DNA of 5,320 nt from Ignavibacteriota bacterium (GTDB lineage: Bacteria; Bacteroidota; UBA10030; JAHEZR01), in NCBI GenBank assembly GCA_023251005.1, contig JAHEZR010000077.1:1-5320 (forward strand), given 5' to 3'. The stretch's first letter is position 1, and the number at the start of each line of letters is the position of its first letter. The notes under the pieces were generated by a model. That model was not told the DNA's origin. It saw nothing but the letters and a program-made list of their open reading frames with translations, and did no database searches. Both the position numbers and the translations under genes were made by a program. This document shows positions 1 through 5,320 of the stretch, piece by piece.

Positions 1-2842
1 TCTCCGATTCGACGAGCCATCCTTTGATTTCTTCACTGAGGATCTCGACGTCATCTTTCGTGATGACCACGGACAGCTCATCGAACGCGAGTCTGATCTC
101 ACCCTTTGTCTCGACTTCTTTAATCTCTGCTCGATCAAGGTTCTTGATCCGCTCGGCAATTCTCTGGACGTTCTTCCCGAATTTCGGCCCTATCGTTTTG
201 AAATTCGGCTTCGCTCTCTTGTGAACAATCGCGGAATCCCCCTCTACATATTCAATTCGCTTGACGTTCACCTCGTCGAGAATGATGCTCTCCATCGATT
301 CCAGGGCCCGGCGTTCTTCGTCCCTGGACAGAGCAATCATGATTCTCGAGAGTGGCTGTCGGACTCTTACATTCGCTTGGGTGCGGAGTGCCCTCGTGAG
401 GGAGACCGTTCGTCGGACGAGATTCATCTTCTTTTCGAGATTTTTGTCGATCAAGCTCTCGTTCGCCTCGGGCATAGAAGAAAGATGCACCGACTCCCAT
501 GGGTCGCGACGCGTTACTGAATTCAGGTTGCGATAAATCTCATCAGCCAAGAACGGTGCGAAGGGTGCCATGAGCTTTGAGATCGTGAGGAGACCATCGT
601 AGAGCGTTTGGTATGCCGCCAGCTTGTCCGTCCCACGATCAGCACTTGACCATTTTGACCAAAACCGAGGCCGATTTCGTCGAACGTACCAATTCGAGAG
701 CGTGTCGACGGTAAAATCGCTCACTTCACGCGCGGCGCGTGTAATGTCATAAGCGTCCATTGCCTCGCGATAACGTTTGATGAGGCTGTTGAGTTCCGAG
801 AGAATCCAGCGGTCTATCTCGCGGCGCTCACTAACTGGAACTTCAGAGTCACGATAGTTAAAGCCGTCAAGGTTGGCATACCGCGCGAAGAACGGTCCGT
901 AGACATTCGTGAGGGCGCGGAAGAATCCGGTTTGGACGTTGATGAGTCCATCTTCACCAAAAAGTGTGGAGCGCCACGGCGGACTGTTCGTGATGAGATA
1001 CCACCGGGTTGTGTCCGCGCCGTAGCGGCCGACGTAATCGAACGGGTCGACGATGTTCCCCGCGGACTTCGACATCTTCTTTCCCTCTTTATCGAGGATA
1101 AGTTCGTTGACGATGACATTCTTATACGCCGGTTTATTGAAGAGAAACGTCCAGATCGCATGGAGCGAGTAGAACCAGCCGCGGGTTTGGTCGATTCCCT
1201 CCGCGATATAGTCGGCCGGAAAATTTTCCTCAAAAAGTTTCTTGTTCTCGAATGGATAGTGATGTTGAGCAAAAGGCACGCTCCCTGAATCGAACCACGC
1301 GTCGATTACTTCAGGGGTTCTCCTCATTATCCCGCCGCAATCCTTACACTTAAACGTCACCGCATCGACGTATGGCTTGTGGAGATCGATGTTCCCCGGT
1401 ACATTCTGACCTTCTTTCAGCTCAGCAACACTCCCGACGATCTTCTGGTTGCCGCACTCTTCGCAAATCCAGATTGGGAGTGGTGTTCCCCAGAATCTTT
1501 CTCGAGACAGTGACCAATCCTTATTCTCTTCCAGCCAGTTGCCGAATCGTCCGACTCCGACTTCCTCGGGGTACCAGTGGATTGTCTTGTTCAGCTCGAC
1601 CATTTGCTGAGCATACTTTGTGGTTGCAATATACCATGACTCGCGTGCATAGTATAATAGGGGAGTTTTGCATCGCCAGCAGTGTGGATAGCTGTGAAGG
1701 ATAGTTTCCTTCTTGTAGAGCAGGTGTCGCTGCTTTAAGTTTTGAATAATCTCTAGGTCCGCATCCTTCACGAATTTCCCGGCGAAATCTCTTGCTTCCG
1801 GTGTGAAGTTTCCGCTCTTGTCTACAAGCTGAACGAAAGGCAAATCATATTCTCGTCCGAATTTGTAATCGTCTTCGCCAAACGCTGGCGCAATGTGGAC
1901 GATGCCCGTTCCATCTTCTATGCTCACAAAATCGCCGTGTGCAACATAGTATGCCCGTTTTTCAACCTCGACGTAATTGAACAGCCTTTCGTACTCCTTC
2001 CCGAGTAACGCCGCCCCTTTGTAGCGTTCTAGAACTTTATATTCTCCATCGAGGACGCCGAGGCGAGATTCGGCAAGGATGAGTTGTTCACCGTTGTTCT
2101 CGACTTTGACATAGTCTACATCCTTATGGACTGCAAGGGCCAGGTTAGAAGGTAACGTCCACGGTGTTGTCGTCCAGACGAGGAAGTAGGTGTTCGCTTC
2201 ACCCTTCAATTTCATCTTCACGTAGACGGAAGGGTCTTTCACGTCTTCGTATCCGAGTGCGACTTCATGTGAAGAGAGCGACGTCTCACATCGTGGGCAA
2301 TACGGTTGACTCTTGTATCCCTTATAGATGAATCCGCGATCACAGAATTGCTTTAGCGCCCACCAAACGGACTCGATATATTCGTTCGAGCAGGTGACAT
2401 AAGCATTCTTGAGGTCGACCCAGTACGCAATTCTGCGTGTGAGCTCCTGCCAATCGTTAAGGTAGGTGAACACCGATTCGTAACAGGCTTTGTTGAATTT
2501 CTCAATGCCGTATTGAACGATTTCATCTTTGTGTTTGATGCCGAGGAATTTCTCCACCTCAATTTCCACAGGCAGTCCATGGGTGTCCCATCCAGCCTTG
2601 CGCAGCACCTTGTAGCCGACCATCGTCTTGTACCGGCACACGAGATCTTTGATTGTGCGACTCAAGACGTGATGGATACCCGGCTTTCCGTTTGCCGTCG
2701 GTGGACCTTCATAGAAGGTGAAGCTCGGCCTTCCTTCTCGGGAGGTTATACTCTTCTCAAAGATTTTCTCCGATTCCCAAAACCTTAAAATCGAATCTTC
2801 GATTTCGTGGTAACTTACCTTGTCGTTGAGTTCTTTAAACAT
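1..2842 (-). CDS. ileS: Isoleucyl-tRNA synthetase, type 2 (IleRS2), 3' end cut by window edge
   Basis: Cytoplasmic class I synthetase that charges tRNA-Ile with isoleucine using ATP and hydrolyses mischarged Val-tRNA. The 947 visible codons are open throughout. Landmarks: class I signature as GIHH at residues 55-58 (inside PPTANGKPGIHHV); CPRC at 182-185; CP1 editing-domain threonine-rich peptide WTTTPW at 223-228 and GTGIVHIAPAFGEDD at 311-325; CWRC at 388-391; WGTPLPIW at 451-458; CEEC at 460-463 and CKDC at 499-502 as likely zinc ligands; DAWFDSGS at 514-521; KMSKS at 589-593; anticodon-binding domain with NWYVRRNRPRFW at 717-728. These wordings match the eukaryote-like IleS2 clade rather than E. 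coli IleRS. Clade members are usually about 1030-1100 residues, so the C-terminal domain is incomplete here. The ATG at 2842 gives a standard N terminus (MFKELNDK) and lies 10 bp after the DUF2905 stop, with only a weak GAG ribosome site 5 nt upstream. The GXHH signature is the odd feature. Confidence 0.97.
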   Translation of the reverse strand, partial: MFKELNDKVSYHEIEDSILRFWESEKIFEKSITSREGRPSFTFYEGPPTANGKPGIHHVLSRTIKDLVCRYKTMVGYKVLRKAGWDTHGLPVEIEVEKFLGIKHKDEIVQYGIEKFNKACYESVFTYLNDWQELTRRIAYWVDLKNAYVTCSNEYIESVWWALKQFCDRGFIYKGYKSQPYCPRCETSLSSHEVALGYEDVKDPSVYVKMKLKGEANTYFLVWTTTPWTLPSNLALAVHKDVDYVKVENNGEQLILAESRLGVLDGEYKVLERYKGAALLGKEYERLFNYVEVEKRAYYVAHGDFVSIEDGTGIVHIAPAFGEDDYKFGREYDLPFVQLVDKSGNFTPEARDFAGKFVKDADLEIIQNLKQRHLLYKKETILHSYPHCWRCKTPLLYYARESWYIATTKYAQQMVELNKTIHWYPEEVGVGRFGNWLEENKDWSLSRERFWGTPLPIWICEECGNQKIVGSVAELKEGQNVPGNIDLHKPYVDAVTFKCKDCGGIMRRTPEVIDAWFDSGSVPFAQHHYPFENKKLFEENFPADYIAEGIDQTRGWFYSLHAIWTFLFNKPAYKNVIVNELILDKEGKKMSKSAGNIVDPFDYVGRYGADTTRWYLITNSPPWRSTLFGEDGLINVQTGFFRALTNVYGPFFARYANLDGFNYRDSEVPVSERREIDRWILSELNSLIKRYREAMDAYDITRAAREVSDFTVDTLSNWYVRRNRPRFWSKWSSADRGTDKLAAYQTLYDGLLTISKLMAPFAPFLADEIYRNLNSVTRRDPWESVHLSSMPEANESLIDKNLEKKMNLVRRTVSLTRALRTQANVRVRQPLSRIMIALSRDEERRALESMESIILDEVNVKRIEYVEGDSAIVHKRAKPNFKTIGPKFGKNVQRIAERIKNLDRAEIKEVETKGEIRLAFDELSVVITKDDVEILSEEIKGWLVESE

Positions 2843-2852
2843 CAATTCTCGA

Positions 2853-3077
2853 TTACTTTTTTCCAAAGTGGGAAATCACCCAGAGAATAAAGCTCAAGAG
2901 AAGACTAAGAACAATACTTGTCGATAGAGGAAAATAGAATTGGAAGTTTCCTCTCTTAATATGGATATCCCCGGGCAGCTTTCCGAGAAATGGAATCTTG
3001 TCGACAAATGTCAGCAAGAGTCCTATCCCTACGATCACGAGACCAAATACAACCAGAAGTTTTCCAATGGGATTCAT
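2853..3077 (-). CDS. DUF2905 family small membrane protein
   Basis: A 74-residue protein matching the DUF2905 family, which has no assigned function. Two hydrophobic helices are visible, about residues 5-24 and 50-70. They flank a short polar loop (31-49) with the family's typical LGKLPGDI (31-38), a basic patch KRGNF (41-45) and FYFPLSTSI (47-55). It ends HFGKK, so both loop and tail are basic. Length is typical of the family and nothing is missing. It starts 12 bp after the PNP stop, and its ribosome site overlaps that stop codon. ileS follows 10 bp later, so it should be co-transcribed and translationally linked with both. Its position between purine salvage and translation genes gives no clear functional clue. 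The family assignment is from recognised motifs; the topology is inferred from hydrophobicity read by eye. Confidence 0.9.
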   Translation of the reverse strand: MNPIGKLLVVFGLVIVGIGLLLTFVDKIPFLGKLPGDIHIKRGNFQFYFPLSTSIVLSLLLSFILWVISHFGKK

Positions 3078-3084
3078 CGTTACG

Positions 3085-3091
3085 CTTCCTC
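3085..3091 (-). promoter_or_regulatory. Strong ribosome binding site of the DUF2905 gene
   Basis: On the minus strand GAGGAAG lies 7 nt before the ATG at 3077 and overlaps the TGA stop (3092-3090) of the PNP gene. It is the best Shine-Dalgarno match in the four-gene cluster. The overlap suggests that ribosomes terminating on PNP help initiate the membrane protein. Confidence 0.75.
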
Positions 3092-3935
3092 ACTTCTTCC
3101 ATACTTTCAAGCGCCCTACAACCTCCTTCATCATCCGCGTCAATTTTGGCTCTGCTTTATTGGCTACAGCAATCACCTGCTCGACCGTCGTCGGCTTCAG
3201 TGAATCGGGAAGACAGATGTCCGTAATGATTGACATCCCGAGTACCTTCATTGCCATGTGATTCGCGACGATGTTTTCGGGGACGGTGGACATTCCGACA
3301 GCATCTGCACCGATGAGGCGAAGGAATCGGTATTCGGCGCGCGTTTCGAGATTCGGACCTGTCATCCCAACGTAGACACCTTTCTGAATTCTGATCCTTT
3401 GATCCAGCGCAACCTTCTCGGCAAGTCGAATGAGTTCTTTGCTATATGTCTCTGACATATCAGGAAAGCGGACCCCAAGCTCTTCATCGTTCGGACCGAC
3501 GAGCGGGTTGTCTCCCGTCAAATTGATGTGGTCGACGATGATCATTACGTCGCCGAGTTCAAAGAGTGGGTTGAGGCCGCCCGCCGCATTCGAGATGAGA
3601 AGTGTTCTCACACCAAGACCACTTTTCGCTCCCATGACGCGAACGGGGAACGTGACTTGCTGCATCGTGTAGCCTTCGTAGTGATGGAAGCGTCCCTGCA
3701 TCGCGACAACTTTCTTTCCGGCGAGCGTCCCAAAAATAAGTTTGCCATGATGCGACTCCACAGTAGAGATCGGGAAATGAGGGATATCCTCATAATCGAC
3801 CACAGTCTCTTTTCGAATTTCTTTCGCCAAGCCGCCAAGTCCAGTGCCGAGGATGATGCCGACTTCTGGCTTCATCTTCGTCCTTGTCCGGATGAAATCG
3901 ACTGCCTCAGTGATTTGCCTTCTCAATTCAGTCAT
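3090..3935 (-). CDS. Purine nucleoside phosphorylase, trimeric (PNP-II) family
   Basis: Cytoplasmic purine salvage enzyme that splits purine (deoxy)nucleosides with phosphate to free base and (deoxy)ribose-1-phosphate. It has 281 residues, normal for the trimeric family. Visible sites, compared from memory with bovine PNP: phosphate loop GTGLG at 30-34; H62 in SHHG (bovine H64); R82, H84, Y86 and E87 in GRFHHYEGY (bovine R84, H86, Y88, E89); SNAAGG at 115-120; base-binding E197 in GPNLET (bovine E201); M215-S216 in GMSTVPE; T238-D239 in IITD (bovine T242-N243). D239 replaces the Asn that favours 6-oxopurines, so substrate range should not be assumed to be guanosine/inosine only. The residue aligned with bovine H257 appears to be V251. 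The ATG at 3935 follows an in-frame TAA at 3944-3942 and puts the phosphate loop at the usual distance. No well-spaced Shine-Dalgarno is seen (an AAGGA lies about 15 nt upstream), so coupling to yggS, 23 bp away, is possible. MTA phosphorylase is less likely given the PNP-style GRFHHYEGY. Confidence 0.94.
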   Translation of the reverse strand: MTELRRQITEAVDFIRTRTKMKPEVGIILGTGLGGLAKEIRKETVVDYEDIPHFPISTVESHHGKLIFGTLAGKKVVAMQGRFHHYEGYTMQQVTFPVRVMGAKSGLGVRTLLISNAAGGLNPLFELGDVMIIVDHINLTGDNPLVGPNDEELGVRFPDMSETYSKELIRLAEKVALDQRIRIQKGVYVGMTGPNLETRAEYRFLRLIGADAVGMSTVPENIVANHMAMKVLGMSIITDICLPDSLKPTTVEQVIAVANKAEPKLTRMMKEVVGRLKVWKK

Positions 3936-3958
3936 CGAGACTTATCCATTTCCTTTTC

Positions 3959-4654
3959 TCATTCACTCTTTTTCCTCGGCCCGAAGATTGCCGTTCCAAT
4001 CCGAATCATCGTCGCTCCTTCTTCGATCGCAACCTCGAAGTCACTGGTCATTCCCATGGAGAGCTCGTTCATGCCCACGTTTTCAATTTCCGCTTTCATA
4101 ACCTCATCTCTAAGATTTCGAAGCGTCCGAAAAGCTGGGCGTGAGTCTTCTGGGTTTGGCAAGAAAGGTCCAATAGTCATTAACCCCTTCACCCTCACAT
4201 TCTTCAAATTTGCTATAGACTTCACGAACTCCAAGCACGTTTCCGGCGGAACTCCGTACTTCGTTTTCTCGCCTGAAGTGTTTACTTCGACAAGGACGTC
4301 AATCACACGCCCGGTTTTCGCACCGCGGCGGACAAGTTCCTCGGCGACGCTTCGATGGTCAACCGAGTGAATGAGATGAATGAAATCCGTGATGTACTTG
4401 ACCTTGTTCGACTGCAGATGCCCTACAAAATGCCACCGGATTGGAAGGTTAATCAGTTCCGTGTGTTTGGCCCGCAGCTCCTGGACAAAATTTTCACCTA
4501 TGTCCTCGATGCCCGCCGCGACAACTTCCTGTATCTTCTCCCCGCTAAAGGTCTTCGTAACGGCAATCAGGTGGACAGTTTGTGGGTCCCGACCTGCTCG
4601 CTCGCATGCTTTCCGCACCCGTTCTCGGACTTTTAAAACATTTTCAGCGATCAT
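3959..4654 (-). CDS. yggS: YggS/PLPBP family pyridoxal-phosphate homeostasis protein
   Basis: A PLP-binding protein with no known enzymatic turnover. The family (E. coli YggS, yeast YBL036C, human PLPBP) buffers pyridoxal phosphate and affects amino-acid and keto-acid pools. It is a single TIM-barrel domain of 231 residues, typical length. Motifs in order: the PLP lysine K34 in AVTKTF; GENFVQEL (53-60); WHFVGHLQSNK (74-84); IHSVDH (95-100); VNTSGEKTKYGV (124-135); GLMTIGP (157-163); the phosphate-binding ELSMGMTSDFEVAI (197-210); and RIGTAIFG (218-225). I chose the ATG at 4654. A TTG three codons earlier (4663) is also open but would start almost at the predicted transcription start and has no ribosome site. 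No Shine-Dalgarno precedes the ATG either, so the transcript is nearly leaderless. It is the first gene of the minus-strand operon, and in many bacteria it neighbours unrelated housekeeping genes, so linkage alone does not imply joint function with PNP. Confidence 0.95.
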   Translation of the reverse strand: MIAENVLKVRERVRKACERAGRDPQTVHLIAVTKTFSGEKIQEVVAAGIEDIGENFVQELRAKHTELINLPIRWHFVGHLQSNKVKYITDFIHLIHSVDHRSVAEELVRRGAKTGRVIDVLVEVNTSGEKTKYGVPPETCLEFVKSIANLKNVRVKGLMTIGPFLPNPEDSRPAFRTLRNLRDEVMKAEIENVGMNELSMGMTSDFEVAIEEGATMIRIGTAIFGPRKKSE

Positions 4655-4672
4655 GGAGCACAATGGACATCA

Positions 4673-4701
4673 AATATAACTCTTTCATCGTCAAAAATCA
4701 A
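4673..4701 (-). promoter_or_regulatory. Candidate promoter of the yggS-PNP-DUF2905-ileS operon
   Basis: On the minus strand, TTGATT (4701-4696) is followed after 17 bp by TATATT (4678-4673), close to sigma-70 -35/-10 boxes. The -10 continues as TATATTTG (to 4671), and TTG to TA is 20 bp, which also fits the TTG-(19-21)-TAnnTTTG pattern of Bacteroidota. A start near 4666 would leave a 5' leader of only about 12 nt before the ATG at 4654. It is predicted from sequence alone. Confidence 0.55.
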
Positions 4702-4751
4702 TCATCACAATTCGGTCGTTCCCTTTCTCTTCTCTCCTTCACTTGATTTTT
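4693..4751. repeat. 9-bp inverted repeat at the two divergent promoters
   Basis: AAAAATCAA (4693-4701) and TTGATTTTT (4743-4751) are perfect reverse complements separated by 41 bp. Each arm contains the -35-like TTGATT of the promoter reading outward from it. The arms are too far apart for a terminator stem, so a shared promoter element or a protein site is the more likely meaning. Confidence 0.6.
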
Positions 4752-4771
4752 ACTATTCCTTCTTGTACTTT
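4743..4771 (+). promoter_or_regulatory. Candidate promoter of the TPR gene
   Basis: TTGATT (4743-4748) is followed after 17 bp by TACTTT (4766-4771). The -10 match to sigma-70 is weak (3 of 6), but TACTTT fits the TAnnTTT core of the Bacteroidota type, with 20 bp between TTG and TA. The geometry is identical to the yggS-side promoter, which raises confidence. A start near 4778 would give a leader of about 33 nt. Confidence 0.4.
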
Positions 4772-4801
4772 AGTCTCATCGATTGAAGAATACTTTTTAG
4801 T

Positions 4802-4805
4802 AGGA
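4802..4805 (+). promoter_or_regulatory. Ribosome binding site of the TPR gene
   Basis: AGGA ends 5 nt before the ATG at 4811 (context TAGGACGAAG). The spacing is acceptable and supports this start. The region upstream shows no better in-frame start. Confidence 0.6.
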
Positions 4806-4810
4806 CGAAG

Positions 4811-5320
4811 ATGAGCACGTACGATTTTGAAAACTACGATGACGATCTCGAAGAGCCGCCGCATCGAAGAAAAAATCTCGACGAAGAGCTCAATAAGTTA
4901 AAGGATCGGCTGAAAGATGGCTCGAGCGGCATCACGAACATCGAGGCGCTCGAAGAGATCGTTAATTTCTATTTTGAGAACGAGAAGTATGAGGAAGCTC
5001 TTCACTTTATCGATACTCTTCTGACGTTCATCCCTTATAGTGCCGATACGTGGCTGCGTAAAGGGATGATTCTGAACAACCTTCAGAAGTACGAGGATGC
5101 TTTAGGATGCTACGAAAAGGCTCTTGGCCTGAATCCAGTCGACGCGGAAGTTCTTGTGAACAAGGGTATCGCCCTCGACAACCTCAATCGGCATCACGAT
5201 GCCCTTTCTTGTTTCGACACTGCACTCCAAATTGACCCGAATAACGAAGACGCCCTCTATAATAAGGGAATTACCCTGGAGAAAATGGAAGAACTTGAGG
5301 AGGCGGTGAAAATTTTCCAG
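4811..5320 (+). CDS. Tetratricopeptide repeat (TPR) protein, 3' end cut by window edge
   Basis: The 170 visible codons are open to the right edge. No signal peptide or membrane helix is visible at the N terminus, so it is probably cytoplasmic. Residues 1-40 are highly charged: an acidic stretch (NYDDDLEE, 8-15), a basic HRRK (18-21), then a heptad-like charged helix (about 22-36). TPR units of exactly 34 residues follow, starting at about 44, 78, 112 and 146. Consensus positions are met: A63 and P75 in unit 1; W81, G85, A97, Y101, A104 and P109 in unit 2; G119, A131, F135, A138 and P143 in unit 3; G153, A165 and F169 in unit 4, which is cut off by the window. The linkers LNPVDAE and IDPNNED are typical TPR turns. 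TPR arrays act as protein-binding scaffolds, and the partner cannot be told from this sequence. More repeats, or a C-terminal domain, may lie beyond the window. Confidence 0.9.
   Translation, partial: MSTYDFENYDDDLEEPPHRRKNLDEELNKLKDRLKDGSSGITNIEALEEIVNFYFENEKYEEALHFIDTLLTFIPYSADTWLRKGMILNNLQKYEDALGCYEKALGLNPVDAEVLVNKGIALDNLNRHHDALSCFDTALQIDPNNEDALYNKGITLEKMEELEEAVKIFQ

Larger units (their letters stand above)
4655..4810. other. Divergent intergenic region between yggS and the TPR gene
   Basis: This 156-bp AT-rich spacer is the only non-coding stretch of any size in the window. It contains two outward-facing candidate promoters, a 9-bp inverted repeat that forms their -35 ends, and between them a polypyrimidine tract on the plus strand (4719-4740, 22 nt of only C and T). 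I see no terminator hairpin, tRNA or open small gene in it. Confidence 0.8.

Noticed and set aside
814..1288. Overlapping open frames on both strands inside ileS (minus 814-1272, plus 932-1288)
   Set aside because: The main ileS frame is open through this region and encodes DAWFDSGS and KMSKS. The others are out-of-frame shadows.
1..2842. Possible frameshift or split of ileS, because no single long complete frame is bounded inside the window
   Set aside because: Codon-by-codon reading from 2842 to 2 shows one uninterrupted frame. The gene simply runs off the left edge.
3932..3962. Tiny open frames between yggS and PNP (ATG at 3962 giving 6 codons, ATG at 3949 giving 5 codons ending over the PNP ATG)
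   Set aside because: Too short to judge. The AAGG before the second is only 2 nt away, and the layout can arise by chance in a 23-bp gap.
3528..4370. A 280-codon plus-strand open frame opposite PNP and yggS
   Set aside because: It lies antisense to two genes with unmistakable family motifs, spans their junction, has low-complexity Ser/Arg/Phe-rich content and resembles no family. It is a shadow of the minus-strand codon pattern.
4655..4663. TTG start three codons upstream in yggS
   Set aside because: It would begin about 3 nt after the predicted transcription start, has no ribosome site, and the family normally starts near the ATG at 4654.
4678..4692. Alternative -35 TTGACG just upstream of the yggS -10
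   Set aside because: It leaves a spacer of about 10 bp, too short for a working promoter. TTGATT at 17 bp fits better.

Overview
The window holds a compact bacterial housekeeping cluster. Four genes lie head-to-tail on the minus strand, and a divergent TPR-protein gene on the plus strand runs off the right edge. In transcription order the minus-strand genes are a YggS/PLPBP-type pyridoxal-phosphate-binding protein (4654-3959), a trimeric-type purine nucleoside phosphorylase (3935-3090), a two-helix DUF2905 membrane protein (3077-2853) and isoleucyl-tRNA synthetase (from 2842, running off the left edge about 80-120 residues before its expected end). Gaps of 23, 12 and 10 bp and the absence of any terminator between genes argue for one operon. 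I translated ileS codon by codon across its 947 visible codons and found no stop or frameshift.

The 156-bp intergenic region (4655-4810) carries two candidate promoters facing apart. Both start from the same 9-bp TTGATTTTT, which forms a perfect inverted repeat, and both place a TAnnTTT -10-like box 17 bp after the -35-like hexamer. The yggS-side box reads TATATTTG, which fits the TAnnTTTG promoter consensus of Bacteroidota as well as a general sigma-70 box. A 22-nt polypyrimidine tract lies between the two promoters.

The organism is a bacterium of moderate GC. The eukaryote/archaea-like type 2 IleRS with a GIHH signature, the PNP with an ITD specificity motif, the DUF2905 gene next to ileS and the TAnnTTTG box together suggest a lineage of the Bacteroidota/FCB group or a neighbour. 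This is inference at modest confidence.

The genes cover amino-acid and PLP balance (YggS), purine salvage (PNP), an unknown membrane function (DUF2905) and translation (IleRS). I see no mobile element, CRISPR array, RNA gene or defence system, and nothing that looks like an entirely new system. The best leads are molecular: the swapped class I signature (GXHH) in IleRS, an Asn-to-Asp change at the purine-specificity position of PNP, and the symmetric divergent promoter.
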